The position numbers and the translations under genes were made by a program. DNA of 56,176 nt from a virus, in the IMG/VR virus record IMGVR_UViG_3300048925_000598, positions 1 through 56,176 of that record; one strand, written 5' to 3'. The notes beneath the pieces were generated by a model, which was not told where the DNA came from, made no database searches, and saw only the letters and a program-made list of their open reading frames with translations. Shown piece by piece: positions 39,744-49,224 of this stretch (position 1 is the stretch's first letter; every line of letters starts with the position of its first letter).

Positions 39744-40150
39744 CGGTTAAAGGACTCGGTCATCTCTTGCGCATAGCGGCAAAGGTCGTCACTCGGTGGG
39801 GTTCGCCCGAGGTTGTCGACGGAAAGTGCGGCAATGCCTTGGAGAACCGCTGACCCGACTGGTGTTCCAGCATCTGCGGACATGACGAACTGGACGGAGG
39901 TGTTGAGCCGGTCCTGCTTCAGATTGTTCGATCCCTTGTGGCATGGCCCGACGAAGACCCAAGTGACGATAGTCTCCTCGGCGAATGACCGCTCCTTGCC
40001 TGTGAGCTTGTTCGCTTTGAATATTGCGTCGAGCCGGCCCTCATAGGACCGAACCATCTCGGTGTAGCTGAGCGTGACGAGACCGGCCGGCGCGGAGGCG
40101 GTGAGGCCGTAAAACAGCGCAGCAGCGAGTAGGATGTTCCGACCTCGCAT
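39740..40150 (-). CDS. Exported protein, candidate moron gene 2
   Basis: A 136-residue protein with a clear signal peptide (MRGRNILLAAALFYGLTASAPA). The mature domain has two widely spaced cysteines (one in VGPCHKGS, one in DLCRYAQ) that could form a disulfide in the periplasm. It lies on the strand opposite to the surrounding late genes. An AGGTGG site precedes the start. Opposite orientation in a late operon is the hallmark of morons expressed in the lysogen. Function unknown. Confidence 0.65.
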   Translation of the reverse strand: MRGRNILLAAALFYGLTASAPAGLVTLSYTEMVRSYEGRLDAIFKANKLTGKERSFAEETIVTWVFVGPCHKGSNNLKQDRLNTSVQFVMSADAGTPVGSAVLQGIAALSVDNLGRTPPSDDLCRYAQEMTESFNR

Positions 40151-40158
40151 GTGCCCAC

Positions 40159-40347
40159 CTACTGTCTAATCGTGACAAAACACGGGTCGGATCGGTCGCC
40201 GCATGTGCTATTGCGGGAGCCAACGTAGGATATTTCGCCGGAAATATCCCTCTGCCAACTGAGCAGCAGCCATAGCTGAACGATGATCGCGACCAATGCG
40301 ATCATGACGATGACCTCGTAAAATCTGATTTGCGAAAACCACTTCAT
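40159..40347 (-). CDS. Type II membrane protein, candidate moron gene 1
   Basis: A 62-residue protein starting MKWFSQIRFYEVIVMIALVA. One transmembrane helix (about 10-30) is followed by a periplasmic tail with two cysteines (STCGDRSDPC). GGGGAGGGG gives a strong ribosome site before 40347. It is the first of two leftward genes, 8 bases ahead of the exported protein, so they probably work together in the envelope, possibly in superinfection exclusion. Confidence 0.62.
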   Translation of the reverse strand: MKWFSQIRFYEVIVMIALVAIIVQLWLLLSWQRDISGEISYVGSRNSTCGDRSDPCFVTIRQ

Positions 40348-40405
40348 GCCGCCCCTCCCCAAGAGGCCGGCGAGCATATCCGACCCGCACAACCAAGTCG
40401 ACATG

Positions 40406-40433
40406 AAGGCCCTGCTCGCGCGGGGCCTTTTTC
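40406..40433 (+). terminator. Rho-independent terminator before the fibre genes
   Basis: AAGGCCC (40406-40412) pairs with GGGCCTT (40423-40429) around a 10-base loop, followed by more T residues. It faces rightward and would stop transcripts of the virion operon after the moron region, so the fibre genes may need their own promoter or read-through. Confidence 0.72.
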
Positions 40434-40445
40434 TATGAGGCTTCG

Positions 40446-42959
40446 ATGCCATCACCCACCACCAATTTCGAGACCGGCTTTTTGTCGAGTTCGGCGCTCA
40501 AGGAGCCTGTGGCTCTGGCGACGACCGGCAATATCGCGCTCTCGGGGCTGCCGACGATTGACGGCGGTGCGGTTGAGGATGGCCTGCGCGTACTCGCTAT
40601 GGCGCAGTCGGATGCTTCGGAGAATGGCATTTACATCGCGTCCTCTGGCGTCTGGCAGCGGGCATCGGACTTCAACAGCAACTCCGATGTGGTGAAGGGC
40701 ACGAGGGTCTTCGTCACCGACGGCACCGTGAATACCGGCAAGGAGTTCTATGTCGCGTCCGAGAACCCGATTGTGTTGGGATCGACCAACCTCGTGTTCC
40801 TGCCCACGATCAGCGACGAGAACGCGTTCGAGGGATTGGCCGGCGGCACTGATGGCCAGGTTCTGACCAAGCAGAGCGGGACAGACTTCGATTATGGCTG
40901 GGAAACCCCATCCGGTGGAGGCGGTGGCTCGGTCGATAGCGTCAACGGGCTGACGGGGGTTGTTGTCCTCGATGCCGCGGACGTCGGGGCCCGCCCTGAC
41001 ACCTATGTCCCTGCCTTCGCCGACCTCACCAGCAAGCCCACGACGCTTTCGGGCTACGGCATCACCGACGGTCAGCCGCTCGATAGCGACCTGACGGCGA
41101 TTGCCGGCGTCTCAACCACGGGGCTCATCACCCGCACGGCTTCGGGAACGGCGGCGGCGCGGACGCTCACGGCTCCTGCGGCGGGCATCACGATCACCAA
41201 TCCGGCCGGTGTGGCAGGGAACCCAACGTTGGTCTTAGCCAACGATCTGGCGGCAGTCGAGGCCATATCCACCACGGGCTATGTGAAGCGCACCGGCTCG
41301 GAAACTTGGTCGACCGTCACCACGGTTCCCTTCTCGGATCTGTCCAGCACGCCGACCACGCTGAGCGGCTATGGCATCACGGATGCGCAGCCAATCGATG
41401 CGGACCTGTCCGCCATCGGCGCGCTTGCCTCTACGGGCATCCCTGTTCGCACCGCGGCCGATACTTGGGCGCAGCGCACACTGACGGCACCGGCCGCGGG
41501 GCTGACGATCACCAACCCGGCCGGCGTCGCGGGAAATCCGACCTTCGCATTTGCGAATGACCTCTCCGCACTGGAGGCATTGAGCGGCACCGGCTTTGCG
41601 AAGCGGACGGGAACCGACACGTGGTCGCTCTCGGCTTCGATCGACTTGACGTCGGAAGTTACGGGCGATCTGCCGTTCGCCAACATCGCGCAGATCGCAA
41701 CCGCCCGCATCGTCGGTCGCACGACGGCCAGCACGGGCGATATCGAAGCCCTGACCGGGACGCAGGCGACGGCGCTGCTCGATGTCGTCGGAACTGGCAC
41801 CAAGGGGCTCGCCCCCTCTTCGCCGGGCGGCACAACGGCGTTCCTTCGCGCTGACGCCACATGGGCTACCCCACCCGGAGGCGGAGGTGGTGGCGGGGAT
41901 ATGTTCGCCTCGGTTTATGACCCGCAGGCGATAGCAAACGACGCCTTTGCCCGCGCCAACCACACCGGCACGCAGACCGCTTCCACGATATCGGATTTCT
42001 CGACCGCCGCGGATGCTCGGATCAGCGCTGCGGTCGGCGTCTCGGTGCAGGGTCTCGATTCGGATCTCACAAGCTGGGCTGGCGTCACCCGTGCCTCTGG
42101 CTTCGACACCTTCGCTGCGACCCCATCGAGCGCGAACCTCCGGGCGCTGCTGACGGATGAGAGCGGAACTGGCGCGGCCCTGTTCGCTGGGGGCGCTCTG
42201 GGCACCCCGGCATCTGGCACGCTAACCAATGCGACCGGCCTGCCGATTGCCGGCCTCGTTGCCTCGACCTCGACGGCCATTGGCGTCGGAAGCATTGAAC
42301 TCGGGCATGCGACCGATACGAGCCTGACCCGCGTCTCGGCCGGCGTCGTCGCCATCGAAGGATCGAACATTCTCACGGCCGCTACCGGCCAGCCGCTTGA
42401 CGCCGATCTCACCGCCATCGCGGCCCTGTCCGGAACCAACACGATCTACTACCGCTCGGCGGCCAACACATGGACCGCGGTGACCGTAGCCGCGAGCCTC
42501 ACCTTCTCCGGGGGCACCCTATCGGGCACAGCCTCCAGCGCCACGCAGGCAGGCGTTGTCGAACTCGCCACCGATGCCGAGACCATCACCGGCACCGACA
42601 CCACCCGCGCCACGACCCCGGCCAACATCGCCGCCAAGACCTTCAAGGATTTCATATCCGGCATCATCGAGGCGCCGGCCAATGGCGATTATCGGCTGGT
42701 CGTGGACCTTCCCTATGGCCTGACGATCACCGAGACGGTGACGATCTGCGTCAGCGGCACGTGCACGGCGACCTTCAAGATCAACACGACGGCGCTCGGC
42801 GGCACGGCGAATAGCGTGTCCTCGTCAGAGCAGGCTCAAGCGCAGGCTTCGGCCAATGTCGCGGCGGCCGGTGACGATCTGGTGGTGACGATCAGCAGCA
42901 ATTCGAGCTGCGTGCGCATGACGTTCAAGATCGAGTTCACCCGCGCGCTGGGCACCTGA
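40446..42959 (+). CDS. Tail fibre protein 1
   Basis: An 837-residue fibre. Residues about 1-120 (MPSPTTNFETGFLSSSALKE ... SDVVKGTRVFVTDGT) form a conserved virion-attachment domain, shared with fibre 2. The shaft is a run of repeats with LSGYGITDAQPLDADL-like units and TLTAPAAGITITNPAG-like strands. The distal end (after about 720) is a separate beta domain with two cysteines (TICVSGTCTA). It probably binds surface polysaccharide. Confidence 0.88.
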   Translation: MPSPTTNFETGFLSSSALKEPVALATTGNIALSGLPTIDGGAVEDGLRVLAMAQSDASENGIYIASSGVWQRASDFNSNSDVVKGTRVFVTDGTVNTGKEFYVASENPIVLGSTNLVFLPTISDENAFEGLAGGTDGQVLTKQSGTDFDYGWETPSGGGGGSVDSVNGLTGVVVLDAADVGARPDTYVPAFADLTSKPTTLSGYGITDGQPLDSDLTAIAGVSTTGLITRTASGTAAARTLTAPAAGITITNPAGVAGNPTLVLANDLAAVEAISTTGYVKRTGSETWSTVTTVPFSDLSSTPTTLSGYGITDAQPIDADLSAIGALASTGIPVRTAADTWAQRTLTAPAAGLTITNPAGVAGNPTFAFANDLSALEALSGTGFAKRTGTDTWSLSASIDLTSEVTGDLPFANIAQIATARIVGRTTASTGDIEALTGTQATALLDVVGTGTKGLAPSSPGGTTAFLRADATWATPPGGGGGGGDMFASVYDPQAIANDAFARANHTGTQTASTISDFSTAADARISAAVGVSVQGLDSDLTSWAGVTRASGFDTFAATPSSANLRALLTDESGTGAALFAGGALGTPASGTLTNATGLPIAGLVASTSTAIGVGSIELGHATDTSLTRVSAGVVAIEGSNILTAATGQPLDADLTAIAALSGTNTIYYRSAANTWTAVTVAASLTFSGGTLSGTASSATQAGVVELATDAETITGTDTTRATTPANIAAKTFKDFISGIIEAPANGDYRLVVDLPYGLTITETVTICVSGTCTATFKINTTALGGTANSVSSSEQAQAQASANVAAAGDDLVVTISSNSSCVRMTFKIEFTRALGT

Positions 42960-42960
42960 C

Positions 42961-43602
42961 ATGCCGCAGTTTGTCTATATCGACGGTGGCGTCACGCCTC
43001 TCACCTTCTCCTTTGTCGATAGCGCCATCAATACAAATGTGGCGGCCATCACGATCCCCGTAACGGCGCAAGCCGACGATCTTGCGGTTCTTTGCCAGCA
43101 AGCATCGACGCAAGCGACGACCCCAGTCACGCCCTCCGGCTTCACGAACATCGCCAACGTCAATGGAACGACTGCGCCGACGCTTCGGCATATGGTCGAT
43201 TACAAGGTGCTTTCAGCCGGCGATATCAGCGGCGGCTCAATCACCGGCATGGACGGTAGCGCCGATTGGAAGACGCTTCTGATTTTCAGGCCGAACCGGG
43301 CGATCGTGTCGCTCTCTGTGGTGAGCCTGACCGCGATTTGCTCTGACACTGGCGACCCTGGCGCTCAGACCATCACCCCGACCGCCGCCGGAATTCTTAT
43401 TGGGTATACGGGGGCGACGGCGACGGGCACTGCGCCAAGTGGAACATTGGTCACGAACGGCACGCTGGTAGGAAACCCAGGCACAGCCGTACAGCGCACC
43501 TATTACGAAATCCAGAACAGTTCGCCGGCTAGCCGCACCCTCGACATGCCGGACAACGGTAACAGCAACGCCTGCGTCACGTTTGCGCTGCAAGGCACCT
43601 GA
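42961..43602 (+). CDS. Fibre-associated beta-sandwich protein 1
   Basis: A 213-residue, mostly beta protein starting MPQFVYIDGGVTPLTFSFVD. It follows fibre 1 immediately and is similar in layout to the protein after fibre 2: N-terminal strands, a central hydrophobic strand, and CVTFALQGT or FKCAASFG at the end. It may cap the fibre tip or be a separate receptor-binding subunit. The role is inferred from position. Confidence 0.6.
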   Translation: MPQFVYIDGGVTPLTFSFVDSAINTNVAAITIPVTAQADDLAVLCQQASTQATTPVTPSGFTNIANVNGTTAPTLRHMVDYKVLSAGDISGGSITGMDGSADWKTLLIFRPNRAIVSLSVVSLTAICSDTGDPGAQTITPTAAGILIGYTGATATGTAPSGTLVTNGTLVGNPGTAVQRTYYEIQNSSPASRTLDMPDNGNSNACVTFALQGT

Positions 43603-43630
43603 TGCCCTTCCCCCATCCAGCCTCGACCGC

Positions 43631-43653
43631 AGCCGCCTCCGGGCGGCTTTTTC
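43631..43653 (+). terminator. Rho-independent terminator after fibre module 1
   Basis: AGCCGCC (43631-43637) and GGCGGCT (43642-43648) form a 7-bp GC stem around a TCCG loop, followed by TTTTC. The loop and T run are close to ideal. Confidence 0.85.
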
Positions 43654-43667
43654 AATTCGGGTAACCA

Positions 43668-45746
43668 ATGCCATCACCGACGACTAACTTTGAAACGGGC
43701 TTCCTCGCAAGCACCGCGATCAAAGAGCCGTGCACGGCTGCGACTACGGCCAACATCAACCTGTCTGGTCTTCAGACGGTCGATGGCGTGTCGCTCTCGG
43801 CAGGGCTGCGCGTGCTCGTCAAGAACCAGTCGAGCGGCGTCGACAATGGCGTGTGGGTGGTCTCAAGCGGGGCATGGGCGCGCGCGGCCGACTTCAATGC
43901 CAACTCGGATGTCGTCAAGGGCACCCGCATATTCATCACCGACGGCTCGGCCAATGCCGGGCTGGAATACTACGTCACCAGCGCCAATCCCGTTGTCATC
44001 GGGCAGAGCGCGCTCACCTTCGCCGTCGCCGTCACTACGGGTGGCTCGACCGTCCCGCAGAGCCGCAACATCCTCACCACGGAAGGCATCCAGGGCGGCG
44101 GCAATCTCACCGCCGACCGCACCTTCCGGCTCGACGTATCAAACCTTGGTACGCTTCCCAGCTCGATGCCGGATAGCGGGGATTTCTTCCCGCTCTATGA
44201 CCTCTCGGCGGGCACCCACGTCAAGGTCACGTGGGGCAACCTGTCGTCCGCTTTCATCACTTCGGCCCGGCAGGTCAACACCGGTCCCGGCCTGACGGGC
44301 GGCGGCGACCTGTCGGCCAACCGAACCATAGCGCTCAACATCAACGCCCTGTCATCGCCATCATCGGTCGACACCGCGAACGACTATGTCCTGCTCTACA
44401 AGACCTCGTCCGGTGATCACCGGAAGGTTGCGCCGGACCAGTTGTTCGAAGGTGTCACGGTCGATGCGGCGAACCTGACCGGTGGTCCATTCGATGTCGC
44501 GATCAGCCCGAACAGTGGGGTAGCAGCCGGCTCCTATGGCAACGCCTCGACTGTGGCGGCCTTCTCCGTCGATCAATACGGACGGGTGACGTCGGCGGCC
44601 AATACCGCGATATCAATCACCTTCGGCCAGATATCCGACGGCCCCGGCTCACTCGTCGGTCAGGCCAGCAAGTTCTTGCAGGTCAATGGCACTGAAGATG
44701 GCTTTGATTTCGCGGCCGGCGCCTCGGTGTCGGTGTTCACCGATCTTGGTGATGTCCCCGGCTCCTACACCGGATCGGGCGGCCAGTTCCTGCGCGTGAA
44801 AATGACCGAGGACGGGCTGGAGTTCGAGCCCGGCGCTTCGGTAGCGGCCTTCACTGATCTGACCGATGTGCCATCCTCGTACTCCGGATCATCGCACTAT
44901 CTCGTCAAGGTCAACTCCGGCTCGACCGCACTGGAATTCAGCGCGACCGTCCCGACGAACTCGGTGGCCACGGCCGGGCTACAGGACGCCGCAGTCACGC
45001 TGGCAAAGCTGGCAAACCTCGCGCAGGGCACGCTGATCGGCCGGCAATCGTCCGGCTCCGGCGTCCCGCAGGCCATCACGGTTTCGACCGGGCTCGCTTA
45101 TTCCGGGGGCAATCTCCGGCTCGATGTCGATGGCCTGGTGGCGGAGACCAGCATTGACCGCGCGGTGGACACCTTCCCGCTCTGGGATGGCAGCGCGTCG
45201 GCTCTGCGCAAGGCCACCATCGCCAACATGATCGGGGCAAACCTGTCCCAGATTGCCGGGCTGTCCGCGCCCGGTGCCGATCGCATCGTCTTCTACGACT
45301 TCAGCGCGCTCTCCCTAGCATACTTGACCGTCGGCGCGGGGCTCTCGCTATCCGGCACGACGCTTACTGCATCTGCCTCAAACCCGACCATCCCTCTTAT
45401 CGGCGCCTGCTCCGACGAAGTGACCGCGCTCACCACTGGCACGGCGAAGCTCACGTTTCGCATGCCGTTCGCCTTCACCCTGTCCGAGGTGCGGGCATCG
45501 CTGACCACGGCGCAGACTTCGGGAAGCATCGTCACCGTCGACATAAACGAGAACGGCACCACGATCCTCTCGACCAAACTGACCATTGACAACAACGAGA
45601 AGACCTCCACCACGGCCGCCACTCCCGCGGTGATATCCGACACCTCGCTGGCCGATGACGCTGAGATCACCATCGATATCGATCAGGTCGGCGCGGCGAC
45701 CATTGCGAAGGGGCTCAAGGTCTACCTGATCGGGGCCAAGACATGA
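43668..45746 (+). CDS. Tail fibre protein 2, paralogue of fibre 1 at its N-terminus
   Basis: A 692-residue fibre. Its first 120 residues (MPSPTTNFETGFLASTAIKE ... SDVVKGTRIFITDGS) are clearly homologous to those of fibre 1, while the shaft and tip differ. Shaft units such as FTDLGDVPGSYTGSGGQFLR and FTDLTDVPSSYSGSSHYLVK recur three to four times. The tip is a beta domain (residues about 570-692). The same attachment domain with a different tip suggests alternative receptors. Confidence 0.87.
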   Translation: MPSPTTNFETGFLASTAIKEPCTAATTANINLSGLQTVDGVSLSAGLRVLVKNQSSGVDNGVWVVSSGAWARAADFNANSDVVKGTRIFITDGSANAGLEYYVTSANPVVIGQSALTFAVAVTTGGSTVPQSRNILTTEGIQGGGNLTADRTFRLDVSNLGTLPSSMPDSGDFFPLYDLSAGTHVKVTWGNLSSAFITSARQVNTGPGLTGGGDLSANRTIALNINALSSPSSVDTANDYVLLYKTSSGDHRKVAPDQLFEGVTVDAANLTGGPFDVAISPNSGVAAGSYGNASTVAAFSVDQYGRVTSAANTAISITFGQISDGPGSLVGQASKFLQVNGTEDGFDFAAGASVSVFTDLGDVPGSYTGSGGQFLRVKMTEDGLEFEPGASVAAFTDLTDVPSSYSGSSHYLVKVNSGSTALEFSATVPTNSVATAGLQDAAVTLAKLANLAQGTLIGRQSSGSGVPQAITVSTGLAYSGGNLRLDVDGLVAETSIDRAVDTFPLWDGSASALRKATIANMIGANLSQIAGLSAPGADRIVFYDFSALSLAYLTVGAGLSLSGTTLTASASNPTIPLIGACSDEVTALTTGTAKLTFRMPFAFTLSEVRASLTTAQTSGSIVTVDINENGTTILSTKLTIDNNEKTSTTAATPAVISDTSLADDAEITIDIDQVGAATIAKGLKVYLIGAKT

Positions 45747-46396
45747 GCCTGATCATCAACCCTTATGTGTTCACTGCCCCTTCGGCTGGAGCGATCGTAG
45801 AGTTCGTTAACCTGTATCAATTCACTGCCTCTGCGTCGTCGTACATCGCGCCAGCGGTGCCACTTGGGGCGGATGAAGCAAACCGCGTGGTCTTGGTCGG
45901 CCGCATGTCCGAATCTACGGGGTCCACGACAAATGGGGGCCTGACGATAGGCGGGACAGCGGCAACACTTATCACCCCGGCCGGAACGAGTAGCGCAAGT
46001 GGTTATGGGAAGTGCGGTCTCTACTACCGGGTCGTTCCTACTGGAGCCACGGCCGATATTGTCGCCACCTTTGGCAGCACACAAAATGCTTGCGGCCTGG
46101 GGGTGTGGATTCTGAGGAACCTTATCTCTACGGCGCCTTACGACACGGCTGGGTCCAACGGCAACGCCACCGCGCCTATCGTTGTAGACGTTCCGGCGGG
46201 CGGCATCGGTGTTCGTCTCGGCTTCAGCACGGTAAACTTCAGCCCGACGATGTTTGCCGATGTAGATTTCGGCATATCTTTCGACACGCTTGATATCAAG
46301 GGTGAGTCCGAAGCTTTCGCTTCAGCAACCACGGTAACCGCGTCTGACGGTACTAACGCTGGCGCTGGTTTCAAGTGCGCCGCGTCTTTCGGCTAG
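45743..46396 (+). CDS. Fibre-associated beta-sandwich protein 2
   Basis: A 217-residue beta-rich protein starting MSLIINPYVFTAPSAGAIVE, overlapping the fibre 2 stop by 4 bases. Cysteines occur in YGKCGLYYR, NACGLG and KCAASF. Together with the protein after fibre 1 it defines a repeated fibre-plus-partner module. Confidence 0.6.
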   Translation: MSLIINPYVFTAPSAGAIVEFVNLYQFTASASSYIAPAVPLGADEANRVVLVGRMSESTGSTTNGGLTIGGTAATLITPAGTSSASGYGKCGLYYRVVPTGATADIVATFGSTQNACGLGVWILRNLISTAPYDTAGSNGNATAPIVVDVPAGGIGVRLGFSTVNFSPTMFADVDFGISFDTLDIKGESEAFASATTVTASDGTNAGAGFKCAASFG

Positions 46397-46422
46397 CCAA
46401 ATTTCACAGACATCTGCCACCG

Positions 46423-46445
46423 GCCGCCTTCACTGGCGGCTTTTT
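46423..46445 (+). terminator. Rho-independent terminator after fibre module 2
   Basis: GCCGCC (46423-46428) and GGCGGC (46435-46440) form a 6-bp GC stem around TTCACT, followed by TTTTT. The stem sequence is nearly the same as that after module 1. Confidence 0.85.
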
Positions 46446-46469
46446 GTTGCCCAATAAGGAGATGATGAC

Positions 46470-46808
46470 ATGGCAAACGCTTATGTCGAAATAAGTCGTT
46501 CGGTGGCGACCTTGAAAGGCTCCGCCATCCATGGCCGCTGCCTCTTCTCCGAGGTGCTGGCGATCGGCGCTGAAGTCACCGGGACCGCTGTCACGGCGGC
46601 CATGCTCGCCAATGCTGGCAGCGGCGGGGGTGTCGCGCGGATCAGCACCGACGACACGGCTTGCTATGTCGCCATCGGGGCGACCCCTGATGCAGATGCG
46701 GCAACGGCAACGACGCTCACCTCCGCCCGCCGCTATCTCGGCGCGGGTCTGACTGTTGATCTGCCGATCCGCTTCGGCGAGGCGGTCTGCGTCAAGGCCG
46801 TCTCCTGA
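46470..46808 (+). CDS. Phage virion or fibre-region protein, 112 residues
   Basis: A Gly/Ala/Thr-rich beta protein starting MANAYVEISRSVATLKGSAI after AAGGAG, with two cysteines. It overlaps the next gene by one base. It is probably a small structural partner of the hydrolase that follows. I cannot name the family. Confidence 0.5.
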   Translation: MANAYVEISRSVATLKGSAIHGRCLFSEVLAIGAEVTGTAVTAAMLANAGSGGGVARISTDDTACYVAIGATPDADAATATTLTSARRYLGAGLTVDLPIRFGEAVCVKAVS

Positions 46809-49195
46809 TGGGCCGCTTCGGTCTAGGCCTCGGCTTGGGGCTGAGCAGGAGGGGAGGGGGTGGGGGAGGTGGCCCCGCGGCTTCCGCGAAGGTCGTCGGC
46901 CAGTCGTGGATGGGGCGCTCCGCAGCGACCAGCGAGGCTGGGACGGTCACCTATCACCAGACGTTTACGGTTGAGGCGACAGCGCGGAAATTCCGCCTCC
47001 GCTTCCTGAACCAAGACGCCTCCGCGATGACGATCCTCTCCGTGGCCATCGCCGCTTCGAAGCGGCTTGGGACCGGGGCGCAGCAGTACACACCCACTGA
47101 AGCCTACAAGGCGGTGACTTTTTCTGGCGCAGCCGGCGTTGTTGTCCCCGGTGGAAGCTCGACGCTGCTCGGTGGCGTCTGGTCCGATTGGATCGACTAT
47201 GACACCGTGGCGCCGGATGACGGGACAAATCTTCCCGTCATGATGCTCCGAGCCGTGGTTGCGGCGGGTATGCACACGCACAGCTACTATTCGTTCACGC
47301 CTTGGGCCTCGCCGAGCAACTTCAACAATGGCCGCTTCCTCTACACATTCCGAGGCGATGGCGACTTCATAGCTTCTCCCGGATCGTTCCCTGGCACCGT
47401 CTATGACACGCCCTTCGTCATGGGCTTTGAATACGAATGCCTAACCACCAAAAAGGCGGTCACCTTCGCGGCGTTTGGAAACAGCGCAACCGAGGGCGCG
47501 GTCCAGAGCGGTCTTGGGAACTTCGGCAACGCATGGGAGTGGATGACTGTTTCCGCGCTGCGGAACGCCAATCCCGACGTCATCATCGGCTACGTCAATC
47601 ACGGTGTGTCTTCGTCCACGTCCGGCCTGTGGTACGTGCGGTTGCAGGACTACGTCAATGACGGCGGCAAGGTGGATGCCTTCATTTATCCCACTTTTAC
47701 ATCCAACGACGGAACGCCTTCGCCCGCCGGAAACACAGCGCTCCAAGCGAACACCGCGCTAGCATGGGGCGTTATTGATCCAACCGAGAAGCCCGCGATT
47801 TATTGGCCCGGCATCCCAAACACGGGTTTTGCTTGGGACGCTACGACGGACGGTTATCGCCTTGATCAGCGCGCATGGACGCTCGCGCTCGCCCCCGGCC
47901 GTATGGTGGCCGATGTCGAAGCCCTCATTGGTACCGGCGCAACACCGAACCGCCTCATCCCGGCCTATACGACGGACAACACGCACCCCAATGAAGCCGG
48001 TTATGCGGCAATGGTGCCGGGCTTCCAGCCTGGAATGCAGGCGATTATCAACCTCTATAAAACGGCAACTGCGCCCGTCAACACGGTTGGTCCCGTGCTC
48101 TCCGGCAGCGCGAACGTCGGTGAGGTTCTTTCCGTATCGACCGGAACTTGGACTTCCTTGCTTGGAACGGCCCGTATCACCTACCAGTGGCTGCGAAACG
48201 GCACCCCGATTGTCGGAGCGACGGGTACGACTTATTCCATTGTGCCCTCGGACGCTGGAGCCACGATCTCCGTTGCCGTCACTGCAACCAATCTGATCGG
48301 GTCGACTACCGTTGCCATTGCCGGCTCTGGCGCGGTTGGCGCTGCGATCAATCCGACCGTCCTTTTCCAATCGAGCGAACGCGGTCTTTGGATCGATGCC
48401 AGCGACCCGGCCACGCTGCGCCAGACTAACACCGGAACTGCGGTCACGGCTGACGGTCAGACGGACGGCCTCGCCTTGTCGAAGTCACATTGGGGCAACT
48501 TGCCGATGGCGAGCGTCCTCGGCGCCAATATCGACACCAACGGTGATTTCAGCGGCGGCATTGGCACGTGGACTGACGCCAGCACGGCGCCCGGTTCTAT
48601 CGCCGTGGTGTCCAACGCGCTGAACGTCATACATGGCGGCTCAGGCGGCATCGGGCGGGCGCGGAACACCTACACGGTAGTCGTCGGCAAGCGCTACCGA
48701 TTCATCGTCTCGGCGAGCGGCGGCGGTCCAGCGGCTCAGCTCGGCACCGTAGCGGCGGGTGTCCAGTACGGCACCGCCACCCCCGGCACCGAGTTCTTCT
48801 TTGAGGCGACCACAACCACGCTGCATGTGCAGCTCGTCAACACGACGTCCGGCACGACGTCGATCTACGACAACATCTTCATCCAGGAAGTGCCGGGGGT
48901 ACATGCTCGGCAAGCCACGGCTGGTCTCCGGCCGCTGTACCGCTCGGCCGGTTACATCGACCACGATGGGGTGGACGATCTACTGGTGGCGAACTTCGTC
49001 ACCTCGATGGGCTCGGCCTGTACCGTGGCCTATGTGACCGCCAGCGGCGTCACCATCCTGACGGCCCAGACTATCGGCACGACGTTCAATCTGCCGGCCG
49101 CCGACTGGTACCAGATGGTCGTGATCAACCGAGCGCTCACCGGCACCGAGACCACAAACCTCACGGCATGGATGCGCGGCAAGGCCGGCATCTAG
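46808..49195 (+). CDS. Tail protein with SGNH-hydrolase and Ig-like domains
   Basis: A 795-residue protein. After a Gly-rich start, a beta domain (about 35-205) leads to an SGNH/GDSL-type hydrolase. Ser226 is in AAFGNSATEG and the Asp390/His393 pair is in TDNTHPNEAGY, the standard distal motif. An Ig-like domain (about 425-510) and a C-terminal carbohydrate-binding-like domain follow. Such enzymes deacetylate capsular or lipopolysaccharide sugars during adsorption. A lack of the usual Asp in the first motif (GNS instead of GDS) is common in this clan. Confidence 0.8.
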   Translation: MGRFGLGLGLGLSRRGGGGGGGPAASAKVVGQSWMGRSAATSEAGTVTYHQTFTVEATARKFRLRFLNQDASAMTILSVAIAASKRLGTGAQQYTPTEAYKAVTFSGAAGVVVPGGSSTLLGGVWSDWIDYDTVAPDDGTNLPVMMLRAVVAAGMHTHSYYSFTPWASPSNFNNGRFLYTFRGDGDFIASPGSFPGTVYDTPFVMGFEYECLTTKKAVTFAAFGNSATEGAVQSGLGNFGNAWEWMTVSALRNANPDVIIGYVNHGVSSSTSGLWYVRLQDYVNDGGKVDAFIYPTFTSNDGTPSPAGNTALQANTALAWGVIDPTEKPAIYWPGIPNTGFAWDATTDGYRLDQRAWTLALAPGRMVADVEALIGTGATPNRLIPAYTTDNTHPNEAGYAAMVPGFQPGMQAIINLYKTATAPVNTVGPVLSGSANVGEVLSVSTGTWTSLLGTARITYQWLRNGTPIVGATGTTYSIVPSDAGATISVAVTATNLIGSTTVAIAGSGAVGAAINPTVLFQSSERGLWIDASDPATLRQTNTGTAVTADGQTDGLALSKSHWGNLPMASVLGANIDTNGDFSGGIGTWTDASTAPGSIAVVSNALNVIHGGSGGIGRARNTYTVVVGKRYRFIVSASGGGPAAQLGTVAAGVQYGTATPGTEFFFEATTTTLHVQLVNTTSGTTSIYDNIFIQEVPGVHARQATAGLRPLYRSAGYIDHDGVDDLLVANFVTSMGSACTVAYVTASGVTILTAQTIGTTFNLPAADWYQMVVINRALTGTETTNLTAWMRGKAGI

Positions 49196-49224
49196 CCCTC
49201 CCTCCCCACACCCCGGAGCCCGCC

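Noticed and set aside
40446-49195. A diversity-generating retroelement acting on fibre genes
   Set aside because: BPP-1-like phages can carry one, but no reverse transcriptase frame or paired template/variable repeats were found in the window.
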